DNA from: Brachypterus glaber
Lineage: Eukaryota; Arthropoda; Insecta; Coleoptera; Kateretidae
NCBI GenBank assembly: GCA_958510825.1
Contig: OY294048.1
Span: 24,659,283-24,723,282 of the forward strand
Direction: 5' to 3'
Length of the DNA: 64,000 bases
Shown: in pieces, positions 54,716-64,000 of the stretch
Numbering within the stretch: position 1 is the first letter of the stretch
Layout of the letters: each line of letters starts with the position of its first letter
The notes under the pieces: generated by a model
What the model saw: only the letters and a program-made list of their open reading frames with translations
What the model was told of the DNA's origin: nothing
The model's database searches: none
Program-made: the position numbers and the translations under genes

Positions 54716-55182
54716 TTTTGGCATTCAAAACTTGGTTTTATAAAAATCTTGCTTTGTTAATTTTTTGATTATAATGTAAAATCAAATTTGACATTTATTG
54801 TCATCATATACGACTTATTTAAAAAATTTAATTTCAAGGCATCCTACTCTTTTGCCATAGCGGGGTCCTTCCATTATGCAATTGCCCTTTTTTAAGGTTT
54901 TATAAAATTAAGAATTTAAATCGAAAATTATTGTTTTTAGTGAAAAAAACTATCATATGATAAAGAAAAAATGTTACTTTTTTTAATTTTGGCATTTGAA
55001 AGTATTGTTATGCTTTTAAAAGTGCATGTGTGGAGCTCTAGCTCAAAACCAAAAAAGAGTAGAAAACTTTTGTTTTGGGTCAATTGAAGATAATTAGGTC
55101 CATATTGACGTAAAAGTTTCATGTTGATATCTTTGTTAATAACGCCACAGTTTGACTGATTTGTCTACCGTGGGACCGTGTA

Positions 55183-55492
55183 TACAGTCGGCTATAACAA
55201 CAGTTGTCCTCTGAAACCACGGAAGGTTTGTAAAAACGTTGAGTGGTGGAACGAGGAACTCTCAAGAATGAGAAAGGACACGAGAAGGTTGTTAAACCGT
55301 GCTAAAAACACGGGCGAATGGGAGAGTTATAAAGAATCTCTCGCCAGATATAGGAAAGCTATCAAGACCTCAAAGAGGGAAACCTGGAGGAAGTTCTGTC
55401 AGGGTATCGAAGATACACCTACATGTTCACGACTCCAAAGGGCCCTCCGGAAAGAAAAAGATTATAATCTAGGCTCTGGTTAGACGTTGGAT
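55183..55492 (+). pseudogene. LINE-E ORF2 continuation after the mariner insertion
   Basis: Frame with NSCPLKPRKVCKNVEWWNEE, LNRAKNTGEWESYKESLARY and SKRETWRKFCQGIED, the linker between endonuclease and RT in Jockey/R1-type LINEs. It leads on from SDY at 51675. The element is cut off at about 55490. The RT domain is absent. Confidence 0.8.
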
Positions 55493-56159
55493 AAATCTGG
55501 TGATCTATTTTTTCCACGCCTAGTTGGTATTTAAATGTTGCAAAATAAAAATATTTGTTTTTAATACTTTTATTACTTCGATAAAATGGACTGTCTTATA
55601 ATAAAAATGGAGCGAAGCTCTCTCGTTTACATCTTAGCTACAACTAGTTTCTAGGAGATCACGCTCTCTTCTTGGAGGGGATAGATCCGCTTACTGAAAG
55701 TAAGGCGCTAACTTTTTTACATTTAAATTTAAATAGTGAGAGCATTAGACATATAGCCCCCCTTGAAAGTTTCAACTTTCAACAAAAGTAAGTTAAAAAA
55801 TCTACATAATAGAAAATAAAGTTAAATTAAAAGTTGAAAAGGTTGGAATAAAAAACAAAAATATTCAGAAATATTTTAACTTAAAACTAAAGTCTTTTTT
55901 TTGAAGACAGCTAGCCATTTCCTTGGATGAATTTTAATTTGAAGATTTTTTTTTAATTTGAAGTAAGATTTTCGACTTTGTAAATATTCCAACGTTTTTT
56001 TTCTCTCTCAAAATTAATGGAGAGCCCCTAGCACAAGTTTTGTAACTTATTTGGGGCTCTCCATGATTCTGTGTATCTATCTTACAATAAATAAATAAAT
56101 AAATAAATAAATCTCAGTTTAAATCAATATTTTTTTTTAATTTATAGTGCAATAAGTTT
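55493..56159. other. AT-rich DNA with a small hairpin and microsatellite
   Basis: No gene seen. A hairpin tggagagcccct / ggggctctcca spans 56018-56063, and an AATA microsatellite lies at 56086-56112. Confidence 0.55.
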
Positions 56160-56226
56160 TTAAATGTCATTATTCGGTAAAGGGCACAATTTTATTATAG
56201 CGCTTTTTATAATACCTGTGGAGGTT

Positions 56227-56442
56227 TTAACACACTACACGCACTGTATTGTCTTTTTCTGGGCGCAGTTCAATAATCCTACCAAGTCTCGATTTAAGTG
56301 GGGGTTGATTGTCATCTCGGATAATAACTAACATTCCTACTTTAATTTGTTGAGATTGCTGATGCCATTTGTAACGGTTTTGGAGTTGGCCCAAATATTC
56401 TTTGGACCATCGTGTCCAAAAATGTTGAATCCTATGGGTCAT
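56227..56442 (-). pseudogene. pol: BEL-3 DUF5641 domain
   Basis: Reads HFWTRWSKEYLGQLQNRYKW, IKVGMLVIIRDDNQPPLKS and LGRIIELRPEKDNTVRVV, the end of BEL Pol. A short out-of-frame segment (56443-56451) separates it from integrase. Confidence 0.8.
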
Positions 56443-56451
56443 ATGTTGATA

Positions 56452-57065
56452 TCATGTAAGTCTATTTGAAATTGCGTTGCTGCAATCTTCCTGTGGCAAA
56501 GCGGTCAGCGCCTCGCCGATCAAGAAATGTCCGGGAGTTAGGGCATTAATATCATCGGGATCTTCAGACAAGGGAGTTAAGGGTCTGGAGTTTAGACATG
56601 ATTCTACTTGAGTTATAATAGTGTATAATTCTTCAAAAGTCAAAGTTATATTGTTAGTAATTCTTTTTAGGTGATATTTAGCAGATTTTACTGCAGATTC
56701 CCATATACCTCCCATATGTGGGGATCTTGATGGTATAAAATGCCAAGATATTGATTCTTGGGCTAAAAAATCAGTTATTTGAGACTGAATCTGTTCATTT
56801 GATAAAAAAGTTTGAAGTTCTTTTAAAGTGTTATTTGCACCAACAAAATTAGATCCGTTGTCTGAATGGATATTAAGGGGTTTTCCTCTACGTGATATAA
56901 ATCTTTTTAATGTATTTAAAAATTCATCTGAAGTTAAATTACTAACGAGTTCTAAGTGAACCGCTTTTATCAAAAAACATATAAACACATAAATATGCTT
57001 TTATGATTTTACTGTCTTAAATTGCTTGCTTTTATTTCAAATGGTCCAGTATAATCAACACCGCA
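56452..57065 (-). pseudogene. pol: BEL-3 integrase core
   Basis: CGVDYTGPFEIKASNLRQ (about 57010-57065) holds the first Asp. After a stop, 56452-56988 has KAVHLELVSNLTSDEFLNTL, LNIHSDNGSNFVGANN with the second Asp, HMGGIWESAVKSAKYHL with the Glu, and [20 protein letters not shown]. The main part is an unbroken 178-codon frame, the best preserved BEL integrase in the window. Confidence 0.83.
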
Positions 57066-57088
57066 ATTAATAAATGGGCGTGCTGGAG

Positions 57089-57821
57089 TTATCCTAGAAG
57101 TGGGAAATTACCCATGACTTGAGTAAAATTGTTGGGTCTTGCTCTAAACCATGTGATACATTTGTGAACAATGTGTGTAACAATATTTCTACCTGTCAAT
57201 GGCCAAAAAATCAAAAGTTTTGTAAAATTGTGATTATTGGGCAATATGATTGGGTGGCGTTGATCATATGGGATGCATGCTTCCACCTACTCGCAGAATA
57301 CCGTTATTGTCAATAAAAGGATTTAGAGAAATTAATTTGCTATTATTTTTTACTTTTCCGGCTTTTGACATTGAAGTAAATTCATCTGGAAATGATTGCT
57401 TTTGAGCAAGTTTTATAAGTTAATTTTGAGTTATTTAGTCCATTTACTGTGAGTTGACCTATCAATTTATTTCCTTTATTTTTTGAATTTTCAATAAAAC
57501 GCAGTATGTATGCTGTAACTCTAATTAATTTGTTAAATGAAGAGTATTTTCCAAAAATGTCAAAGTTATTTATGGTTATAAATATTTTACTAATATTTAT
57601 AGAAGTTTTTTCTTCTGGGATTTCTGATAAATTTTGAAATTTGGTAGTAGGCCAAAGATTTTTGTCTGTAAGTAAGAACTCAGGACCGTTCTACCAAAGT
57701 TTTGATTGCGATTTACATCGGTACGTCTTGAAATGATATCAGCTGGATTGAATTTTGTATTTATATAATGCCAATTATTTTTATCTGTTAAGTCTTGTAT
57801 TATTACTACCCGGTTAGCCAC
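57089..57821 (-). pseudogene. pol: BEL-3 RNase H end, linker and zinc region
   Basis: 57597-57821 has NKFNPADI-type sequence (NTKFNPADIISRRTDVN, fourth RNase H motif). 57089-57286 has the RHPIILPNNHNFTKLLI block before integrase. The intervening part has several stops. Confidence 0.72.
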
Positions 57822-57876
57822 AAACGTCTTCCACCGATATGAATCACCAAAAATCCAGTTAAGGACTATTGTTGAG

Positions 57877-58215
57877 TCACATCAATAATAAATGTGATTG
57901 ATATTTAAATCTAAAAAATTTATAACCTTTTTTGATAATTCTGATGCTAACAGAGCACCGCATAACTCTAACCTTGGTAAGGTCGTATTTTTTAGAGGGG
58001 CAACCCTCGATTTTGCACAAATTAAATTTACGAATGAATTCCCTGAAATGTCTTAAATAAACGCATGTTCCATATCCCTTTTCTGACGCATCAGAAAAGC
58101 AATGTATTTGAATAGAAGTTGGATTTAAACAAATTTTATGTCTAGGAACTCTAATATTTATATTTTGTATTTGATTTAAAAAATTAATCCAAGTTGTGTA
58201 CAAATATATGGGGAC
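57877..58215 (-). pseudogene. pol: BEL-3 RNase H
   Basis: Reads YTTWINFLNQIQNINIRVPR and then QIHCFSDASEKGYGTCVYLR (first RNase H Asp). A frameshift near 58030 spoils the SKVAP and LPRLELCGA region, traces of which remain at 57950-58020. The insertion boundary lies just upstream at about 58216-58222. Confidence 0.75.
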
Positions 58216-58540
58216 TAATAGGGTTCTCCACTAAGTCTTGTTTTTAATATTTGAACACTGATTTACAAAGTACTTTATAATAGTAAGGTAAATGTAAAGT
58301 AAATTTCCTTTTTTATAACGCTAACTATTCTAAAAATCGATTTAAAGTTTAAATTTTTTCCTCGCGCCTTATTTTCTACGTCACAGATAGAGACTGCGCA
58401 GAAACGACATTTTATTTCTTAGTGTGGCTAAACTGCTAGCGTAGACATAACCTCACTTTTTATCTGTCAGTGGAGAGTTCCGTGTTAAATTTCGGAATCG
58501 GTTTGTTTTTAAAGTTATTTTATTTGTTTTTGCTTTAATT

Positions 58541-59950
58541 ATGGCTTCAGTGGATTTTTTTTGTTAAAGCAATTAGCGAAAATTTACTACACGTTAATTA
58601 CGTGATGGTTAAAGAATTTTTCGCAAAAAATTGGACTATTTTAGTGTGGAGTTCCGGTTTAAAAATGTATGGTCAGTATACACTCTTTATTTTAATTTTA
58701 GTTTTTAGGTTTTACTGAGTTTTTTGTTCTATTCATGTGCATAAACTATTTTTTTGAGTAATTTGTGAAAAATGTGGATATTTTAAAACATATTGTATAT
58801 TTGCAGGGCCAGGTTATGGTTATGTGCAACTCAATCAGGACAAGAGCACTAGTATTTGCACAGTAAAAGGACGTGTTGTCCTTGAGCACAAAGTTCATGA
58901 TCGCAGCAGAAATTGATGAAAAAAATGAAGTCATTCTTAGTTGCAAAGTTGTACAGCTTCTGAAGGTAAATTATTTTAGTTATTTTGGTCTGTGGAATTC
59001 TGGGGTTCTATTTTAAATACCTTATAAAAAGTCAGCTGTTGTAGGGCAATCCCCTAAGCAACAGGAGCCCCAGTCGAGTATATATCTGTGGCTTGGTTCT
59101 AAAAGGGCCAATGTCAAAAATTTTAAACAGATACACTAAGTCAAACAAAATATTGGCTGTTTTAGCAGTTTAACAGACATGTTTATTAAAAACACCCTTG
59201 TCATTTAAAATCTACATTTATCTCACAAGCACACGTTGGCTTTTTTAGGTTATATGTTTATGTTTATGTTTGTTTTTAACCTCGTACTATTCTACTTAAT
59301 TAAGCATCCCCTAAGTCCAGGACTTGTGTGGGCTAGTAGTAGAGGGAACCACCGGCTTTAATTGACTTTCGAACCAATATATCTAGGGAGAACGCCTTCG
59401 CCAAATTTCAATTATTAATTAACTGAAAAAGGCAATCGGGAATCGGCAATCGCCAGGAGGTTTGAACTCACGATCATTAGATCAGTGTCAGGCTATATCG
59501 ATGCCATTGATCTAAGAAAAAGTTAGTTCTGCAGTATAACTTATAATAAGGATATAGTGACATTGGCCCTTTTAGAACCAAGCCATGATATACAACCAGA
59601 TTTTTTCCTGCTAACTACCCCCACCACTCAGAATAAGATTTAACACTTTCTTAATATTGAGGGCTTTATAACGTAGAGGTGTACTTTCATTTTTTGGTCT
59701 CCATTTCATGTTATGAAGCCTTTGATATAATCATAGCAAAAGTAAAAAGCATTTTTAATTGTTCTAGGTGGATGTAAGCATGCAATTGCAGGTTGAGTGC
59801 TACTAGAAAAAACCAGCATTGGCACAAGTGGGCCACAAAATGAAATACATCAAGGCCTCTGAATTAAAAATTGGGGGACCCTCTACGTTCTTTGAAGATA
59901 TAGGAAATTACTTTAGGGACAGAAATTTAGATGAGACCAGAACACAACAT
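58541..59950 (+). pseudogene. SWIM-domain protein gene remnant, three exons (YqaJ/SWIM insect family)
   Basis: Exon 1 (58541-58671) starts ATGGCTTCAGTGG (MASVDFF) and, after a frameshift, reads VKAISENLLHVNYVMVKEFF. It ends at donor gtcagt. Exon 2 (58807-58965) follows tttgcag, reads GYGYVQLNQDKSTSICTVKG and MIAAEIDEKNEVILSCK, and ends at donor gtaaat. Exon 3 (from 59768) follows ttgttctag and reads GGCKHAIA with VECY, a stop, then KKPALAQVGHKMKYIKASEL and FFEDIGNYFRD. The C...C...CKH pattern is a SWIM zinc finger, and splice phase 1 joins exon 2 to exon 3. From memory of the family, insect proteins of this type continue into a YqaJ-like nuclease, which is absent here. Two frameshifts and one stop inactivate it. 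Confidence 0.68.
59081..59592. mobile_element. MITE with about 35-bp terminal inverted repeats
   Basis: Left end tatatctgtggcttggttct continuing to ccaatgtcaa (59117) is inverted at 59558-59592 (tgacattggcccttttagaa ... catgatata). It lies in the intron between exons 2 and 3 of the SWIM gene. Interior positions about 59395-59520 on the minus strand show a tRNA-like B box (gagttcaaacctcc), so part of it may be SINE-derived. Confidence 0.72.
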
Positions 59951-62556
59951 AGTTTTCCTCAAATCCACAAAAAAAAGAGTTAGGGTGGGGTAATAAAATT
60001 CAAAAAAAGTATTGAAAAACAAAAATGTATTTAAATATAAATGTAATTATGTATATAAAAATATGTATATGTATGTATATTATATTATGTATATGAAAAT
60101 TACTTATCTTGGGATTTAATGTAGACATAATTTATTATATAATACAATGATTGTACAAATAAATAAATAAACTTAACACATGATAACTGGAAAAAATACA
60201 AGTGCCTTACTCATTTTTAATTACAACTTTAAATAATAGTGCTAGTACATGTTCCCTGCAGGATTGGCACTGAAATTTAATATCTAAATTCGCTGACTTT
60301 TCCCTGACCAAATTTGTAAAATTTCAGAAAGTATTTCACAAAATTTCCAGACTTTTCCCTGACCTGATCATCTGCAACAAAATAAGTACTGTTAGTATTA
60401 ATTTACATACAAAAATATTTATTAGTGATAGATAACACCCTCCAAATTTCAAGGTTTCATCTTAATGTATTCTTAAGTTGGTTACTCAGTTTATTGTATT
60501 TCTGGAATAAAGTTTGCATTACAAACAAAAAAATTTCACTTTTTTGTTTTTATTGGCTTTATTATAACAAAAAATACTGCTGCCAATAAAATAATACTTT
60601 TCCCTATAGGCCTAGTTTCATTAAAATCATTCTTGTTTTGTAAAACGAAAAATAAATTGAAAAAAAAAATGTTTTTCAAATAAATTGTTTTTACCCCGTT
60701 TTAACCCCTTATTCCAATCCGATTTTTACCAAAAACAATCCCAGCCTAGAACTTTTTTAGAACTTTAGATAATCAACCTATGGCCTAAATTTGAAATCTT
60801 TAGTCCAAAGCTTTCTTGAGTTATAATTAAGAGGTATGTATATTAAATATAAATTATATTCTCTCCCTAAATATAAATTCATGATACTAGGTTAGTTACC
60901 GGTGCTTTTTTTTCAAATTTTACTCATATTAATCCCAATTTTTGGAAAATTCAACTCCTGCTAAAGCAGTTGTTGCATTAATAGGGGATTAATATTCGTA
61001 AAATTTATCTAAAAACCACCAAGGGAACCTTCAAGTATTACGTAACGCAAATTTTGATCATTTTGGACCCCCACCCCCCTGTAACGCAATTTTTCAATAC
61101 CATTAACACTTCAAAATGACCCCCCCCCCCCCTAGGAGCGACGTAATACTTGAACGTTCCCCAATACCTAACCTAGTATCACTTATGATATTACCCCTGA
61201 TAATATCATCTATTAGATGCTTATTCCTTTTGTTATGATAAAGCCAAAAATAAAAAAAAGTACACATTTTTTTATGTATTTTCAGTCCCAGGACCAGCAA
61301 ATTTTCGCTGGTCCCGGGATTTGCATGCTCTAGTCTCAGCCTGAGAGTCTCTTTCTTCAAAGCAAAGAAGTGTGTATAACTTTCTCATTCCCTTGAACTA
61401 GTGCGTAGTATAGAAAAATAAGTTTGAACCACTGTATTTTAACTCATAAATTGGCCTACATATTTTTTATACTTTGGCATTTCTTTTTGTAATGTTTTAT
61501 CAAAGTGTAAAAATAATACATACGTACAGGAAAAAAATAAAGTATTTCGCAAAAATATCTAAAAAGGCTGATATCTAAAAAACGTTAAGACTTTGTTTAT
61601 ACCCTTATGGGTATATTGGTCTAATAGACTCAAAATGAGCTGATCTATCACCCCTTAAATTTTTTCTATCCATGTACCATCTCGTGTACCATACACCTTG
61701 TATATAATTTTAAACTTACTTCAAGATGGTCCTCACAGAAGAAATATCAACCTATAGATTTCTTTGGTGCCCCTGGTTCTTGAAAAACAGATAACTATGA
61801 TTTTTGTACAGCCTCTGGTTTTGGTACAGTAAAAAAACTTCTTTGCAGTTTTTTGATGAATTTTTGCAACTTGGAAAAAAACAGTTTTTGAAATCCATGC
61901 CTAAAAGTTAAACACGAGTATATAATTTGGTTTTATAAATAAAAACTAAAAATTGTTCTTGAAATATATTATGTAATGCTTAAAGTATGTCCCTGGATGC
62001 AGAAATTTTCTGCACATAGAGTAATTTCCATTATAGTCTGTAAATCTGCAAGTCATTTGAAAATAAACTTTATTTCAAGAATGCTTTGACACAGATATGA
62101 AATTTAAACCAAAAAATTTCTATATGGTAAAAAAATCTTAGGTGCAAATATTAAGGCCTCAAACCTTTTAGTGTTTCGCAAAAGACTTTTTGTGCTTACC
62201 TTTTTAAAATACACTGTCTTGAAATATAAAAAGTCCAGTAAATACACACCAAATAAAACTTAAACTGAATAAAACCGAAAAATATGAAAATATAACCTCA
62301 CATCAACGCTTCATGACAGTCACATCTATTTAATAACAATCAGAGTAGCCAACATACAAAATCAAAACTGACTTGAACTGCGCAAACTCTGTCTGTGACG
62401 TTTTCAGTGGAGCGGGAAAAAATAATTCAAATTTTATAATTTTTTTTCTCCTGTTTAAGTAGACTAAAAAATAAATAAATAGCATATATATTATAATTAG
62501 AACTTCTAGTTTTTAAAAATAATTAAAACCAAAAATCGAAGAAGACCCTATTCATC
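59951..62556. other. AT-rich DNA of the insertion, no further gene seen
   Basis: Apart from the MITE at 61023-61161 and a short repeated block with ttttccctgacc at 60297-60363, no coding region or RNA gene was recognised. The YqaJ exons expected after the SWIM exon are not here. Confidence 0.5.
61023..61161. mobile_element. short MITE, 139 bp, with 24-bp terminal inverted repeats
   Basis: gggaaccttcaagtattacg (61023) is inverted at its right end (cgtaatacttgaacgttccc, 61142-61161). The interior holds two C-runs. The same gggaacgttcaagtattacg terminus is, as I recall, widespread in arthropod genomes. Confidence 0.75.
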
Positions 62557-62995
62557 CGTCTAGTTTGAGTTGCCATAATTTTTGTAATATAAATTTTGCA
62601 CAAAAGACCAAGGGGGTCATAAATTTGGGAAATTATAGAAAGTATTGTACGTTTAGTTACTTTTTTATTGTTAGTATTTAATTTAATCGTATATTGTAAT
62701 TGGGTTTCACATTCTAATTCTTCGTTTGAAAAAATATGTTTTTTATTTTTAACTTCATAGTTTTCTTCTATGTTCCAGAATTTCTCCAACTGTTCATAAA
62801 TATTCTTAAGCGTAAAATTGCAGATAGATTTTGACTGAAAATTATAAAATGGTATTTCGCCAGAAATAATCCATCCAAATTTAGTTTTGTAATGTAATAA
62901 TTTATCATTGACTTTCCTTTGACCTATGCATAATAAGTCCCAAAATAATGGTACACCAATCAATAAATCAAACGAAACGAAGTAGTCCGATCGTT
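62557..62995 (-). pseudogene. pol: BEL-3 protease end joined to the RT connection
   Basis: The minus-strand frame reads YFVSFDLLIGVPLFWDLLC and KFGWIISGEIPF (protease end), LEKFWNIEENYEVKN (RT start) and then directly KKVTKRTILSIISQIYDPLG (connection). The RT fingers and palm, with the catalytic loop, are deleted in frame. The frame ends at the insertion boundary. Confidence 0.78.
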
Positions 62996-63124
62996 GATAT
63001 AGTTAAATTATAATATTGAATTTTTAGACAGAAAATAATTGTAATTGTCATAATTTATCAAGGAAAAATATATAATTTTAATAGTTATACTCTTTCTCAT
63101 ATCTTTCAATTTTAAATACTACAT

Positions 63125-63990
63125 ATGGCGACCGTGACGATAATGGAAGATTTACAATCCCTTAGGAGAGAGAGTAAAATTTTGAGAAAACATTTTGATG
63201 AGACTTCTAAACTTATCGAGGAAGAGCTTAGAAAACCCAAACCTTCGAGAGAAGAATTACTGCAAGATAGGAAAGAATGGGATGACCATTTTGAGAAGCT
63301 CTTAAATATAGAAGAGAAAGTCAAACAAATAATAGTTTTCGGCGATTACACTGAAGAAGAAAAAGAAGAAACAATAGATTCATTGACAGTTTTTAGAATA
63401 AAGCACCTAAGATTTAAAACTAAAATGGATTTCTTTTATAAACATACAGATGATGATATGGGTTCATCAAATTTAAGAATGACGAATGTCAAGAAGAATT
63501 TCAAACCCCAAATTAGAAATTAAGTTTGATGATAGTGAAAAACTGGTTAGGTTTCTGGGGACAATTCAAGAAAATACATGAAGACAGTGACTTAGAAACA
63601 GTAGACAAGTTCCAATATTTGGTACAGTGCATGGAACATAACTCAGCAGCTTGAAATTTGGTAGAAAGCTTTTCAATGTCAGAGAGTAATTACGAAAAAG
63701 CTTTAAGTCAATTAAAAGCCAGATTCGGTAGGGACGAGGTTTTAATTGAAGTTTACGTAAGGAAATTATTAAGCAGTACAACAGGTCACGAACAAAACAG
63801 GTATGTCACTTCAACATTATATGATAAATTAGAGACTCAACTAAGATGTTTAGAAACTGGGTGTTACAAGCGAGAAATATGCAAGCATGTTGTACCCCTT
63901 AGTGGAATCTGCCCTGCCTGAAGATATTTTGAAGGTTTGGGAACGGCACCGAGTAAACAAAGAAATTCAAATAATTAAGGACAATAATAA
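63125..63990 (+). pseudogene. gag: BEL-4 gag (DUF1759), partial
   Basis: 63125-63523 is open: MATVTIMEDLQSLRRESK, then a charged helical region (FDETSKLIEEELRKPKPSRE). The second Met (63143) is the more likely start because the first overlaps the primer site. After a frameshift at about 63510, WGQFKKIHEDSDLETVDK-type sequence (about 63560-63610) and 63658-63921 with QLKARFGRDEVLIEVYVRKL and YDKLETQLRCLETGC follow, parallel to BEL-1 4735-4980. Stops near 63520 and 63650 break it. Confidence 0.75.
63126..63138 (+). other. BEL-4 primer-binding site (tRNA-Arg type)
   Basis: tggcgaccgtgac, identical to the first 13 bases of the BEL-1 site at 4190. It overlaps the first possible gag start codon at 63125. 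Confidence 0.65.
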
Positions 63991-64000
63991 CCTTTTAATT

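Larger units (their letters stand above)
51678..55180. mobile_element. Tc1/mariner-like transposon with long terminal inverted repeats, 3.5 kb
   Basis: Ends cacggtgtcccacggtagac (left) and the inverse, cacggtcccacggtagac-type (right), bounded by TA (51676-51677 and 55181-55182). The TIRs run about 340 bp with roughly 75% match: 51678-52022 and 54838-55180, including the perfect tatcatatgatagttttttt-like block. The interior carries a transposase on the minus strand and a nested hAT MITE. It interrupts LINE-E within the ORF2 linker, which continues at 55183. Confidence 0.9.
58216..62556. mobile_element. TIR-bounded insertion carrying a SWIM-family gene remnant
   Basis: It interrupts BEL-3 Pol. 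Near its ends, 58345-58410 (ttttttcctcgcgcc ... cgtcacagatagag, ctgcgcag) is inverted at 62387-62440 (ctgcgcaaactctgtctgtg, then acg and ggagcgggaaaaaa). Both ends also have a ttaatatttga-like outer stretch. No clear target duplication was found and the exact ends are within about 20 bases. The content suggests a DNA transposon of unknown superfamily. Confidence 0.55.
56160..62995 (-). mobile_element. BEL/Pao element BEL-3, interrupted
   Basis: Minus-strand parts at 62995-62557 (protease end, connection) and 58215-56227 (RNase H, integrase, DUF5641) are the two halves of one Pol, separated by the 4.3-kb insertion 58216-62556. No LTRs were recognised. The RT core including the catalytic loop is deleted. 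Confidence 0.8.
62995..64000 (+). mobile_element. BEL/Pao element BEL-4, 5' part, runs off the window
   Basis: A candidate short 5' LTR (62995-63122), a primer site (63126-63138) and gag follow in order. Its gag resembles that of BEL-1, so they are the same lineage. The left junction with BEL-3 at about 62995 is estimated from where BEL-3 coding stops. Confidence 0.7.

Noticed and set aside
61103..61360. 85-codon minus-strand frame
   Set aside because: It begins outside and runs through the C-rich MITE end, giving poly-Gly. No domain.

Overview
The window looks like intronic DNA of an insect neuropeptide-receptor gene that has been filled by nested transposons. Two real host exons are visible, both on the minus strand. 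One is at 46985-47200 (TM4 and extracellular loop 2) and one at 21941-22137 (TM6-TM7). Both have intact splice signals and both read as a tachykinin/natalisin-type rhodopsin-class GPCR. They are about 25 kb apart, and the TM5 exon that splice phase requires between them is not visible. The insect assignment rests on the receptor, on four BEL/Pao elements, an env-bearing errantivirus-like Gypsy element, Jockey/R1-like LINEs and a SWIM-domain gene family of the kind found in beetles and aphids. The order of insect cannot be settled from this sequence. Two 200-base N runs (2828-3027, 40961-41160) are scaffold gaps.

Layout. 1-2830: AT-rich DNA with two long palindromic elements. 3028-9610: a minus-strand LINE (LINE-A) split by a nearly full-length BEL element (BEL-1, 4021-9462) with a 5-bp target duplication. 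9640-12515: a large fold-back repeat with an internal tandem duplication and a LINE 3' end (LINE-D). 12791-18665: BEL-2, whose 5' end is partly duplicated. Its 3' half, the flank and half of a receptor exon are tandemly duplicated (16974-19520 / 19521-22017). 22138-33330: intron with hairpins, a hAT-type MITE (8-bp TSD) and a fold-back element split by Gypsy-1 (24263-32040). 33540-34520: LINE-B. 36147-38790: truncated minus-strand Gypsy-2 abutting a satellite array (38793-40035). 41161-46913: an errantivirus-like element with protease, RT, integrase, a TARG1/OARD1-like macrodomain and an env gene. 46985-47200: receptor exon. 48164-49850: LINE-C (minus). 50300-55492: LINE-E, interrupted by a long-TIR Tc1/mariner-like element (51678-55180) that carries a hAT MITE. 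56160-62995: BEL-3 (minus), interrupted by a TIR-bounded insertion (58216-62556) carrying SWIM-family exons. 62995-64000: the start of BEL-4.

Almost every transposon gene is broken by frameshifts, stops or internal deletions. The longest intact reading frames are the Gypsy-1 gag (26857-28227), the BEL-1 RNase H region (6765-7847) and the fused LINE-E ORF. The most unusual item is the macrodomain between integrase and env at 44530-44936. It shares a frame with the integrase C-terminus and keeps the residues expected for ADP-ribosyl hydrolase activity. A viral-type retroelement may therefore have captured an ADP-ribose-reversing enzyme. Next in interest are the palindromic GC-rich array in the Gypsy-1 leader, the SWIM-gene insertion, and the duplication that created a half exon with its own splice donor.
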